Position numbers and translations under genes: made by a program. Below the pieces are notes generated by a model. The model was not told the DNA's origin and made no database searches. It saw only the letters and a program-made list of their open reading frames with translations. This document shows, piece after piece, positions 1-11,327 of a stretch of DNA of 64,000 nucleotides. Positions within the stretch are counted from its first letter, which is position 1. Each line of letters starts with the position of its first letter. Source of the DNA: Heterohyrax brucei (taxonomy: Eukaryota > Chordata > Mammalia > Hyracoidea > Procaviidae). Location: assembly GCA_028571685.1 (NCBI GenBank), contig CM053142.1, positions 72,131,296 through 72,195,295 of the forward strand. Reading direction: 5' to 3'.

Positions 1-480
1 TCTTGCCTCTCCAAAAGGTCTTGGCAAACTTCAGCTCTCCTTTGCTTTTGTTCGTCAGCAAACTCCTTTTGGATCATTTTTGCACACATCTTTCTCATGT
101 TAAGGTTTTCAGTTAAGATTGTCTATCCGTGTTTACTTGATCTACTGTGCTTCTCACAGTCAGCCAACAATTTAAACACACAATTCGATGAATTTTTGCA
201 ACATTTTCATCAGTTCTGCTCATTACTGGCCTCCCTGACCTCCCTTAGTCAGTGAAGCTTTCTCTCCGTCAGAGAAAATGTTTAATCAATTTGTACAGTG
301 TCATTTTCTTCATGGCACTATCCACATGGACTTGGGTTAATATATCCCTGATTTCACTTCCACTCTTGGAAGTTTAACAAGAATTACAATGTTTGTTCAT
401 TGCTCTAATTCAAGCTTGGACTTTCTTGTAACAGCACACAAAAATATGCAACAATAATGAATGTCACACAGTAAGACACT
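1..480 (-). mobile_element. Mariner-like DNA transposon fossil (transposase N-terminal part)
   Basis: The reverse complement of about 1-100 reads as a peptide starting MRKMCAKMIQKEFADEQKQ and then RRAEVCQDLLERQ, the well-known 'MRKVCAKMVPK...EQKQRR' block of mariner-type transposases. Further right, reverse-strand words such as the LEQ...VKL start region near 375-415 fit the same protein but with stops and shifts. The element runs off the left edge, so its catalytic DD(D/E) part cannot be seen. It is clearly inactive. No equivalent lies upstream of the other two KLRD1 copies. Confidence 0.65.
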
Positions 481-589
481 GTCACATTTTGACACAAACA
501 TGGCTGTGAGACACTGATAAACCAAGATTATGAAACCATACCAAGTTGTTTATACAGTGCTCCAAACATAAGTACATGGTAGTGAGTTT

Positions 590-1110
590 GCAAACTTATT
601 TATCAGACCTTGCATGATTGCCAGTGGTTTGATCTGGTACCAGGCCAGTTTATGCTCCATAATGTAATGTAATATAATGTAATGGCCTTGAGTAATGTAA
701 ACTAATGTAATTAGCCAGTTGATAGTGGTGTTTTCTTAGGTTATTGCTAACTTCAGACTATAAATAGATACTTAGGCAGAACTCTCTCCTTCATTCTGTC
801 TTATCTCTATGCTTTTCACTCATCTGACCTGTAGTTTTTGGTATTGAAGCCTGCAGAAGTTTCCACTTGGTGCCTAACCTGCTGATTTTAGACTTGCCAG
901 CCCTTACAATTGCATGAGCAGGAGGAGTCTCCACACTGCTTTCTGATCTACAGAATTTGGATTCTCAGCCTCTCACAATTCCATGAGCTAGCTGAAATCT
1001 CCAGCCTGTCACATACTCTGTGAATTTTGATATTTCAAGCCTCATAGCTGTGTGAGGCAGTCACATGAAGTAAATCTTCCTTTTTGTATATATATATAGG
1101 TCTCACTTGT
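590..1110 (+). repeat. LTR-like repeat (MaLR/ERVL style), shared with the flank of KLRD1 copy 3
   Basis: A roughly 0.5 kb block with the layout of a mammalian MaLR-type LTR: a GCCAGTGGTTTGATCTGG-type start region, an ACTATAAATAGATA TATA-like box near 750-775, and serial 'acttgccagccc' units, ending in a TA-rich stretch at 1088-1100. The same block recurs at 56957-57490 at a similar distance upstream of KLRD1 copy 3, so it was inserted before those two copies separated. No internal retroviral genes are present. The family name is uncertain. Confidence 0.5.
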
Positions 1111-1130
1111 TCTGTGTCTTTGGAGAACTC

Positions 1131-1196
1131 TGGGATAAGAAGTGGTTCTTATCCCAGAAACTCCGTGAGTTTCAGGCTGAAGTAACCTTGGACAAG
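1131..1196. repeat. Perfect hairpin followed by local templated duplication
   Basis: TGGGATAAGAA at 1131-1141 and its exact reverse complement at 1146-1156 flank a 4-base loop. Directly after it, 1159-1196 is a near-perfect copy (one mismatch) of 1394-1431. KLRD1 copy 3 lacks the insertion at the matching place (about 57515). Confidence 0.75.
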
Positions 1197-2009
1197 TCAC
1201 TTATCTTCTTATAAGAACTCTGGCTCTACATTTTTGTCTTTGTCTGTCCTGGCTGATTTAATAATGCAGGGAAGGGAAAAAAAATGAGACACATTTAGAC
1301 CAACTACTCCATACAAAAGAAAGGAAATAGAAATCTACAGAAAATATGTCTGCAGAGAAATGGCCTTGATTTAAAATACATTATTTGTGGAGCAACTCCG
1401 TGAGTTTCAGACTGAAGTAACCTTGGACAAGCTACTTAACCCCACTAAGTCTCAATTTTCTCACTGGTAAACGAGGGTATTTATAATATTATTCTTATCC
1501 AGTCATTATTATAAAAATATGAGTTCATAAATGTAAAAAGATTTAAACTATTTTGTGTGAAGTGAATGTTTCTTATTAAAATAAGAAAAACATATGCAGA
1601 ATTTTATTGCAGTCCAATTTTTTGGCTATTTCCCAAGTATCTTTTTTAAGATGTCTTTGATATTCAAACATTAAAAAACAAGTATAAAAAGCAAACTCCC
1701 TCTCATCTTTTCTGCTAATCAAAGAGTTTCTATTACAAAAACATGGTGAGAGTTTCCTGTATTGTGATATCCAGAACATTTTAGAAGCTGGTAGTTTTAC
1801 TGCGGCTTCCCCAGTATGTGCATGTGTAGCTCATCAGCAATCACTCAGGAACAGCCTGTAAATGTACTTTTTTTTTTCTTTTTTCTTTTAATTGTCTTCA
1901 CATGTAGCTTTCAGATTTCTTGGCTTCCAGGCCAGCTCTGTGATCCACCAACTCCTCCAAAAAGCACGTCTTGTGTCTTCTCTACATCCACCTTTGGACA
2001 TCATTTCTC

Positions 2010-5000
2010 ATGGCAGGTATGTGGTTCAGAATCAGAAAAATCTAAGGATAAAAATACTTAAAAAATGCATCCCATGGACGTGGCTAATTTAAGGGCAGAG
2101 CTTTAAGAGAAAGAGGTATAATTGACAGCGGATTGCTTAAGCTTTCCATATGTCAGCACTTTCTACATTATTTTTAGTATTGAGTTGTCATTCTGTAACT
2201 TAAGTATAGTCTGGAAAGCTTTCACAAAAGAATGACTTCTGATGTGGATATGTCTAAATTCTGAATGAGAAGTGAATTCACCTGGCTATGCGAATTCATT
2301 CTAGCATGTGAATTGATAGATAATGTGAAATATAAATGCTACAATGCTGAGCCAAGCCAAGTGCCGTCGAGTCGGATCCGCCGTCGAGTCGGATCCGACT
2401 CATGCTGAAGTGTTTAATTTTTACTTTTCTTTTTAGCATTTGTCTTGCAACTCCCAAATCTCATCCAGACTATTGTCGCTGATATTACTCTGGGAGTACG
2501 GTAATGTTAATGCAGAATCTGCTATAGTTGAATTGTTCTGGGAAAAAACCTACAACCAAGCAAATGTCCATGCAAAAAACAAGGCAAAAGAACAACCAAA
2601 AAACTGTTTATAAACCATAGTTCAGTGTACTGGAAAATGAACTCAATTTTCCAGAAAATTACTCTATTGATTGGGTTTGAAATCCCACATCACCATTCCA
2701 AAGTTCTCCTAATCTCTGTCTTATAATACTTCTATACAGCTTTCAGCAACAAAACGTTTCTTAAAACAGAACTTGTACTGAATTTAGCAGAAAAACATAC
2801 TCCCAAATAACATTATGGTCAGTGACAATGACAGCATGTGAAAGACTCTGACCTTAGACCCCACTGAACTTGATCTCTGACTTGCATACTTCCTAGCCTT
2901 GTTACCTTGAGAAAATGATATTATTCTTGGACCCTCAGTTTCTCTCATTCACTTAGTAGGAACCAGGCTATCTACCTTGTGAGTTTTCTTGAGAAAATAA
3001 AACTGAATGCCTGCTATATAAGCACACAAAACAGAAGTCTGAGCCTGTTAACGTCATTTTACAATGTGTCTCCAAGCTACTCTGCCAATTTTTTTAATAA
3101 AAGGTAAATTTTATTTACTGTTTTCTGGAGAGTGCTGGTAGAGAAGATAACGTTTGTGTAGTTTCAGAGAGCAATATGTACTCCACCCAATAAGTAAATA
3201 AATAGGAGTTGGTTGAAGTTTGAAATGGAGTGTCTTTCCCTTCCAAAGGTTCTTTGGTAGGATGACTGTGTTATCACATAAAAGACGTAAAGACTGAAAT
3301 ATTTCTTGATACATCCACACTGTGAATCCTGACAGTTTTGGATTTTCTCTCACTGGTTTTGCTTTTAGAAACTTCAGTTGCTACATTTATGCTTTAAATA
3401 TTTTGCCTTACCTCTCTTTTTCTACAGCTTTTCGGACCACTTCATGGAGGCTGATTTCTGGAACCCTGGGAGTAGTCTGCCTTTTGCTGATGGTTACTTT
3501 GGGAATTTTATTGAAAAATTGTAAGTTTGCATCTTATAAAAATCAGTGCTATGATAGAGCTACTTAATGATAAATGTTGTGCTTTGCTTGTATATAATCG
3601 TTACCTTGTGGATATATTTAACTAACCTGTACTTAATTATATGAATTTCTAAAAATTTCTTGTAGCATTTGCCAAACAAAATATTCAGTCAACTTCTTCT
3701 CCAGGATCCACCATGGAACCCCAGGAAGGTATGCTGTAGAATCTGGAAATGCCCAATGTTGCTAGAACATTAAAATAGACAGTTTCTTATTTATCACAGA
3801 GAGGATCATGATGATACATCACAGATGGCAGTATAAATTTATTTCCCAAATAGTGGAACAGTCTCATTTCATTGCTCTCTAATGTAGGAAAGATTAAATT
3901 ATATTCAGTGCACATCTTTTATATGTTAAATATCTTAGGATAAGATTAGCACAAAATAACAGATTTCTGTCTTCTGTGAATGTATATTAAAAAAACAAAA
4001 ATGAGCTGTAGTAAATATTACAGTTAATCCTAATTTCCTGCCTGTATCTTCCAATAACTCATATTCTTCTATATCCATGATAGAAAATATTTCTTATAAT
4101 ACAGCTATGGTTCCGTTAGTAGTTATGTCTCAGAATATATTGCGCAGATTCCTGCAATTGTAAAATCTACTTACGCAGTAAAAGGCATCTTAAAATAGAT
4201 TCTAAATGACTATATTTTCTTGAGTGCTGTGCAGATTATCCTTCTTCTGTGACCACATGGCATTTTAGTTTTATCTTATGCAATCTCAGCACTGTTTATT
4301 TGGCAAACATTCGCATATCCTGCATGTATCACGTCTTCCACTACTGAGGATAAGGAATGGTAAAGACACTACCACTGTTAAACATTAGTTGTCATACTTC
4401 AAACTAATTGTTTTATTTATCTTCAATTTTTCAAAAAAACAAAAAAATCTAACACGTCAGATTCTCGGCAATGCATGGTAGTTTTTACATTCTGTTGGAT
4501 CACCTTTGTCTACTCCAAAAATAAGATAAATTGCCTTTGCTTTTTAAATCGCCTGTCTCTGGTCTAATTAACTCCTATCTTCACTACACAACCTCGACTT
4601 TGTGCCACTTCTTCAAAACGGGTTTCTCTAACTTCCCTCCATCCCACATCCTGCTATGTGCTCTGTTAATTTACTAACTTTCTTTGTATACTTATCACAG
4701 TTATCATTAAATGTAATTGCTACATGATTGGGAATTACATAAGCCTTACTCTACCTCTAGAATATAATCTGCATGAAGAAAATGACCACAAGTGACTTGT
4801 ACACATTCATAATCCTGAACATAACACACTGCAGTACATGTAACAGAAGATCCAACATTATTTATGGGGGGGGGGAGAAGTGACAGAGAGTTTTGAAGGA
4901 ATACACAACAATAAAAATATTTTAAATCTCCAATGTTGTAAATTATGCTTAATTTTTTCTCTTAGCTTTTGGCTGCTGCTCTTGCCCAGAAAAGTGGATT

Positions 5001-8000
5001 GGGTTCAGATGTAATTGTTACTTCTTTTCCAATGAAGAGAAGACTTGGGAACAAAGTAAGGATTTCTGTGCATCTCAGAATTCCAGTCTACTTAATCTGA
5101 AGAGCAAAGATGAATTGGTATGTACTTAATTTTGTGTCCATATTTTCTTTGTTTTGGAAAACATGGTATGTAAATGAGCTAAATGTTTAGAATCAAGTCT
5201 TTAATCAGAAAGTAAATGGAGAGTTATATTTGAAAAATTAACTATTAACTGTACTTTTCAGAAATCATTATAAAACACATACACCATTCCTCAAAAATTT
5301 ACATATAGGAGTACAATCAATGTTCTAGATGGAGTGAAAGAAACTTTTCTGAATGTATTCGAAGTATTAGATCAATTATTTCACTCATTTTATGCAACCA
5401 ATCAGCAAAACAGCTTTGCAATTTTTAATTCTTTTTATTTAATTTATGAAGTCATTTGTAATTTTGTTGGAAAAATACAGAGGTAGGGTCATAAAAATTA
5501 TCAATTTCTAAGAAAATCCCTGAGGTCTCATTCCAAAGAAAAAGGATCCAACAGAATGTGAAAATTGTCAAGCAAAATCATTAGTATCGCATACAAGCAG
5601 CTGCTAAAGATAATCCTAGTATCATGCTAAAAATATGTCAACAGGGAACTTCCAGAAATTCAACTCAAAATCAGAAGAGGATGTGGAATGAAGGATATTA
5701 TTGCTAGTGCCAGACGTATCTGGACTGAAGCAGAGGATAAAAGAAAGATGTTTTACAATGTTTTATTGACTATATGCTCATTAGGAACATGTACAGAGGC
5801 CAAGACTCAGTCATTAAAAAAAAAAGTTGGGTGGAATTTATGTGGTTTAAAATCAGAAAAGATGGTGTCAAGGTTATATCCTTTCACCATATGAGTTGTT
5901 CTTCCCTTTGTATGCTGAGCAAGCAATCCTAGAAGCTGGACTATGCAAAGACAAACAGGTCATCAAGATTAAAGGATGACTCGTTAAGAACCTAATATAT
6001 ATTCATAACACAAACTTCCTTATTGAAATTGAAGAGAACTTGAAGCACTTACTAATAAGGATAAAGGGACAACTTTAATATGGAAAGAAATAAAAAAAAA
6101 ATTGTCACTAGACCAAAAAGCAATTTATCATAATAAACAGCAAAAATATTGAAATTGTCAAGAATTTCATTTTACTTGAACCCACAATCAACACTGATAG
6201 AAACAATAGTCAAGAAATCAAATGATATTTTGCTTTGAGAGAATCTGCTACAAAAGTACTCTCTGAAGCATTGAAAAGCAGAGGTGTTACCTTGAGGACT
6301 AAGGTGTGCCTTACCCATGCCACAGTATTTTCAGTCACCCCATACGCACGTGAAAACTGGACAACGAAGAAGGAAGACCAAAGGAGACTGATGCCTTTGA
6401 ATTACGGCACTGATGAAGAAGATGAAATATACCCTGAAGTGTCAGAAGAGTGAACAACTCTGTCTTGAAAGAAGTGCAGCTAGACTGTTCTTGGAAGTGA
6501 GGATGGAGACTTCATCTCACATACTTTGCATGTGTTGTCAGTTAGGGACCAGTCCCTCAGAATTGCATCATGCTTGTTAAGACAGAGAGATAAACAAAAA
6601 GAGGATGATCCTTCATGAGGTGGCTTGACACAGTGGCTGCAACAGTAGACTGAAGCTTAGCAATGACCATGAGGAGAGCACAGGACTTGCAGTTGTTTTA
6701 CTGGAACTGATTAGACAGCATCTAATAACAAGGAAAAAAAAATTTAAATTGCCCTGGATGTATGCAGGGACTGAGCTGAATAAATTCTAATTAGGTCATA
6801 CCCAGGAGATTTATCCCTCAAGATAGTGTTGATTTGACAGATTTTCAGGTTGAAATTTCAGATCCTCTATAAAAGATATATTCATGAGAACTCTAACTCA
6901 CAGACTGTATGTTTTATATATTTTGATATAATAATGTTTTGCTCCTCTGGAATGCTGAGATTTTGTGGTATTCCTTCCTCTGTGAATTAATGAGTCTAAT
7001 AAATGAGAAATACGAGCCACAGGGCTGCACCTTCGAAATTAGAACTGAAGAATGATTTCAGTTTGTGTCATCAATAGGCTGATTCTGAGGCTCTCACACT
7101 GACTTTCTTCAGAACAGACTATTCCCAGAGTACACTCAAATCGAATTACAGTGTTTGATTTTATCTCCAAGCAGATCTTCCTGGTTTCCAGTGAGTATTT
7201 TTACTGGATTGGGATCACTTATAATGAAACACGTGGTACCTGGTTGTGGGAGGACGGCTCTCCTCCCCCGCAAGATCTGTAAGTTTCTGGCAGCCTGGTG
7301 GTGCCTTTTCTATTTTTTTCTGAGTTTATGCTTAGAGCATGTCCGTGCAGGCAGTGTCCAGGAGCACTGCAGTAAACTCATGTCTAGAGCATGAGAGCGC
7401 AGAAACCAGAATAGTGTAACAGAATACAATTCTAGCCCAATCTAGAAGGTCTCAGTTCATGTTCAAGTGACAGGAAACTTAATGTTCTTGAGCTCATAAA
7501 AGAACTTTTGATGTTTGTTTCCATTTTGCCTTGGGCAAACACATAAATGCATATTGAGACGCATCTACATATCCTTTTGTGTAGACGCACACATGCATCT
7601 ACATTTCTACCGACTCAGTAGACCTACATTCCAGATAAAGCCGGATATGCAGTCTGTTTTTGATTCTAGTGGATCCAAAATTCTCAGCACACTCCCAATG
7701 ATTGTAATATTCTTGATTTATCTTCTATATTCTTTTAAATTATTAGTCTTATTTGCATTCAAAACATGGAATTTCCAATTGATACAGTGGTGAATTATAA
7801 ACTCTGTGATGCTTCTTTTGACTGAATCATTTAATAACCTTTAAATAAAATAGAGGTACTTTTTTTTTTGTCAGAATGATTAAATTTAAAGGCAAGAACA
7901 ATAAAAAAGTCCCAATACTATTTACTACAGAGGGAATAACTAAGGTTTGTATAACAACGTAATCTGAAAACCATGTTTATTAAAATGAAAAAAAATAATG

Positions 8001-8235
8001 ATAAAATATGTTAAAATTTCATTTAGATGTTTCTGATATTTCTGTCATTAGTTAGAAACATCATCACACTTGAACATTTTCATACCCTTTTCCCATGTAT
8101 TGATATTTTTGTCTTCATTATAGGTATTCAACTTTTCAAACTCCAAATGCACGGAAATGCATATTGTATCATCCAAAAAATAGTATTTTGCAAGAAGATT
8201 GTGGGAAGAATAATCGATTTATCTGTAAGCTATAG
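2010..8235 (+). CDS. KLRD1: KLRD1 (CD94) copy 1, intact six-exon gene, 176 aa
   Basis: Coding exons: 2010-2016, 3428-3520, 3666-3728, 4966-5117, 7175-7278, 8124-8235. All introns are GT-AG and all phases fit, giving 531 nt ending in TAG. It is a type II NK receptor subunit: a very short cytoplasmic tail, a membrane helix at about residues 11-31, a stem at 34-57, and a C-type-lectin-like domain from 58. Cysteines 58, 59, 61, 70, 72, 89, 152, 166 and 174 match human CD94 without gaps, including the stem cysteine region used for the disulfide to NKG2. WIGF at 66, YWIG at 115-118 and WLWEDGS at 128-134 are the lectin-fold core. N-glycosylation sequons are at N93 and N122. There is no ITIM and no charged membrane residue, as in CD94, which signals through its partner. 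The protein ends at K-L, three residues short of human CD94. The exon-5 start at the CAG ending at 7174 was chosen because it keeps phase and human length. Confidence 0.93.
2351..2401 (-). mobile_element. Ultra-short SINE/RTE-tail insertion with target duplication (intron 1, copy 1)
   Basis: A 51-base insert carrying GCCAAGCCAAGTGCCGTCGA and the adjoining GTCGGATCC unit twice. It is flanked by ATGCTGA at 2344-2350 and again at 2402-2408. KLRD1 copy 3 shows the empty site (around 58680-58690). It is antisense to the SINE 3' end, so it is a strongly 5'-truncated retrotransposon copy. Confidence 0.75.
5585..6736 (+). mobile_element. RTE (BovB-like) LINE fragment in KLRD1 copy 1 intron 4
   Basis: This is a decayed RTE-clade reverse transcriptase reading in the gene's direction. 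Recognisable words include the REL-P-EIQ region near 5645-5680, the 'LYAEQAILEAGL' area near 5915-5945, the 'KSRGVTLRTKVCLTHA' segment at 6271-6320 and the 'RWLDTVAAT' C-terminal segment near 6620-6650. Many stops and indels show it is dead. The same segment sits in intron 4 of KLRD1 copy 3 (61900-63123), so insertion predates that duplication. Copy 2 intron 4 lacks it. Confidence 0.8.
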
Positions 8236-8417
8236 TTTATTTAGGTGTTTCTTGGGCTTGAGGGCAACACAGATTCAGATTTACTTTTTGTGTCTTACAT
8301 TGTTACTAATTACTTTTTAAGTCTACAATTATTTCATTTTTTGCCTTTGCTGGCTTGTATATGTTTGAATCTGTGTGTTTTAAGATGGATTAAATTTCTG
8401 TCCCTACACTTGAGTTT

Positions 8418-8566
8418 GGAAACCCTGGTGATGTAGTGAGTTAAGTGCTACATCTGCTAACCAATAGGTTGGCAGTTCAAACCCACCAGGCATTGCTTGG
8501 AAACTCTACGGGACAGTTCTACTCTGACCTCTAGAGTCGCTATGAGTCAGACACAACTCGTTTATT
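8418..8566 (+). repeat. AfroSINE (sense) in the 3' region of KLRD1 copy 1
   Basis: It starts with AACCCTGGTGATGTAGTGAG, has the tRNA-derived B-box-like GGCAGTTCAAACCCACC, and ends in TATGAGTCAGACACAACTCG. It lies about 180 bases past the stop codon and may be part of the 3' UTR. It is absent at this place in copy 2. Confidence 0.85.
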
Positions 8567-9221
8567 AAGCATCAATGTTATGAATATTTAGATCTTTGTA
8601 TGTTTTTAATAATAAATGTATAGTCTCATGTATGTTTTCTTGCAAATTATCTCTGCACAAATTTAAGTAAAGTTTACAATACCAAATAATATATATCAAC
8701 ATCATTTCAGTGCTTCATGTGGCATACTAAATTTGGAGGGCCCATCTTCACTTTTCTAGAAGTAACAATATTTTTAATGCTTTTTGTTAGCTTTTTCTGG
8801 ATGTGAATGCTTATATATTTGCTTAGATCTGAAAGGTCCATTGCTATATGCTATGTGACAGTCTCCTCAAATGTGTCACCCAGCTTCAGAGCAAAATAAA
8901 TTTTGTCTCTTTTCTTCAATACTCTAAATTCTCAAAAACGGTTGGAAGTCTTTTGTCATTACTTTGAAATACATGGTTCCAATATAGTTGCTTCCAAATT
9001 TTGTAAGAGCAAGGAGAATCCAAGTAGCACAGGGTGCCTCAGAACTTCCTTGCCTTGTGCTTATCCATCAGTAAGAGTAACTTACATGTTCATTGAAGAT
9101 CTTATTCTCATACCAAATCAAATCAAATCAAACTATTTTTCTAAAAGTGGTATCAAGTAATGCATTACTCACTTCTTTTTTTTTTGAAGAGCAACTTACC
9201 ATTTTTTTAATTTTAAACACT
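8567..9221. other. KLRD1 copy 1 downstream flank, no further gene seen
   Basis: AT-rich sequence. About 8636-8810 resembles the flank of copy 2 at 50340-50450 (shared GACATACTAAA/GCATACTAAA and TTTTTCCTGAA-type words), so it is duplicated gene flank. No exon or recognisable repeat was found. Confidence 0.4.
8611..8616 (+). promoter_or_regulatory. Candidate polyadenylation signal, KLRD1 copy 1
   Basis: AATAAA about 375 bases after the stop. A second AATAAA lies at 8895-8900. Which of the two is used cannot be told from sequence. Confidence 0.4.
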
Positions 9222-9960
9222 ACTCCTTTTTTTTTTTTTTTTTTTTTTTTACTTTTTGAATTGTATTTTAAGCTAAAGTCTGTAATTCAAGTCAGTTTCT
9301 CATATAAAAAGTTGCACAGACTTTGTTACGTGACCCTAGTTGCTTTCACCACACTAGGGCAGCACACTCTTCCTTCCACCTCAAATTTCTCATGTCTATT
9401 CAACCAACTCCTGTCTGCTTCTTTCTTCTTATCTCACCCCCTGGCAGGAGGTGCTCAAGTTGTCTCCTGTATCTACTTAAGCCAGGAAGCACATTCTTCA
9501 TCATTTTACATCTTATAGACCAGTTCAGTCTTTGTTTGAGGAGTTGGTTTCTGAAATGATTTCATTTCTGAACTAACGTAGAGTCCAGAGGTCATGTCTT
9601 CTGGGCACCCTCCATTCTGTCAGATCATCAGGTCTGGTCTTCTTACGAGAGTTTGAGTTCTGCCACCCACATTTCTCCCCCTCCACCAGGGACTCTGTTC
9701 ACTCTAAGGAGGTGATTGGTGGTAGTCAGCAACCATCTAATTCTTCCGTTCTCTTGTTGATGTCTCCTCTGGTATATGTGGCCCTTTCTGTCTCTTCAGC
9801 TTTTTCCTTACGTCTTTGATGTTCTTCATTCTCTTTTGCTCCAGGTAGGTTGAGATGAATTGATGCTTCTTAGATGGCTACTTGGTTTTAAAAACCCCAG
9901 GTGACACTCTCCACAGTGGGGGGGCAGAACATTTTCTTAATCATCTTTGTTTTGACAATT

Positions 9961-10463
9961 GTCTTAGTCAGCTAGTGCTGCTGTGACAGAAGTACCAAGG
10001 ATGGATGACTTTAAAAAGATAAATTTATTTTGTCACAGTCCAGTCAGCTTTAAGTCCAAATTTAATACAAAGCTTTCTCTCTCGACTCTGCAGGCAATTC
10101 CATGTTGTCACTCTTTGCCTGGACTCAGAGCTTCTGAGGTGCAGATCTTTTCTAAAGGATATACACTGCTCCCAGCACTGCTTTCTTGGTCTTGTGGAGT
10201 CCCAAAATCTCCATGCTAGCTTCTTGCCTTTGTATCTCAAGAAACTGCCTCAAGGTGCAAAGCAATCTTACACACTGAGTGCTGCCCCACCAAATTAACT
10301 GCACCCCTACACTTTCCGACTCCGCACTTGGCTGGCTACCCTTTCATTAACATCATGGGGCAGATTTTACAATACAAAGGAACTTCACACAATACCAGGA
10401 ACCTACCCCAGACAAACTGCCATACACATTTTTGGGAGGGGAACACAATTCAATCCATGACAC
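9961..10463 (-). repeat. MaLR-type solo LTR (antisense) inside the L1
   Basis: It runs from GTCTTAGTCAGCTAGTGCTG (the LTR end read in reverse) to AATTCAATCCATGACA (the LTR start in reverse). The sense sequence opens with the TGTCATGGATTGAATTGTGT motif typical of mammalian MaLR LTRs. The same family recurs in sense at 18143-18677, 26153-26633 and 26690-27185. There are no internal viral genes. Confidence 0.65.
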
Positions 10464-11164
10464 CAGTTGGCCAGGAAGTTCCCTAAAACCAAGGTCACCA
10501 TACCTCTGCCCTTGCTTTTATGTTCCTCAGAATGCTTGGTTGTATTTAGAAAACTTCACAGCTTTTGGATTAATCTAGTTCTGCAGACTCCTTCTGTGCT
10601 ACATGTTGTGCCGCCCGCACCCCAGTTCTCGTCTGGTAACAGATCGGTACATACCTCACTTTATCTCTTCCTCGTAGCCATCAAAGACTGTTTTTTTTTT
10701 CTGTATTTAAATCTTTTCTTGAGTCCTGAAAATAGTGGTCTTATACAATATTTGTCCTTTTGCAACTAATTTCACTTAGCATAGTGTCTTCCAGATTCCT
10801 CCACTTTGTGATATGATTCCCAAATTTATCCCTGTTCTTCATCACTGTGTAGCAGTCTTTCGTGTGAATATACCACAGTTTGTTTATCCATCCATCCACT
10901 GGTGGTTACCTAGGTTGATTCCATCTTTTTGCTATTGTGGACACTGATGCAGTAAACATTGAAGTTATTTGTGTAGCAGCTCTTATTGCTCCAGGATATA
11001 TATTCCTGTAGCACATAGTATTTCTATTTTTAGCTTTTGAAGAAGCACCAAATCAATGTGAAAAGCGATTGTGTCATTTTGTATTCCCACCAACAGTGTA
11101 CAAGTGTTCCAGTCTCTCCACTGCCTCTCCAACATTTATTTTGAGGGTTTTGTGGGGGACGGGA

Positions 11165-11327
11165 GGAACCCTGGAGGCATAGTGGTTAAGTGTTCTAGCT
11201 GCTATCCAAAAGACTGGCAGTTCAAATCCACCAAGTCCTTCCTGGAAGCAATATGGGACAGTTCTACCCTGTTCTATAGGGTTACTAAGACTCAAAATGA
11301 ACTCCACAGCAGCGAGTTTGGTTTGGT
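11165..11327 (+). repeat. AfroSINE (sense) inserted in L1
   Basis: GAACCCTGGAGGCATAGTGG start, a GGCAGTTCAAATCCACC box, a TATAGGGTTACTAAGACTC region and a GTTTGGTTTGG tail. It interrupts the L1 ORF2 antisense sequence, so it is younger than that L1. Confidence 0.85.

Noticed and set aside
3322..3567. Continuous frame over the KLRD1 copy 1 membrane exon
   Set aside because: Only 3428-3520 is exon. The rest reads through introns on both sides, as the splice sites and human CD94 show.
7155..7394. Open frame across KLRD1 exon 5 starting MILSPSRSS
   Set aside because: This is the wrong frame. The lectin motifs YWIG and WLWEDGS lie in another frame that fits the splice phases.
8418..8566. tRNA-like internal promoter boxes (A/B box)
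   Set aside because: These belong to tRNA-derived SINEs here and at the other SINE sites, not to tRNA genes. No cloverleaf is preserved.
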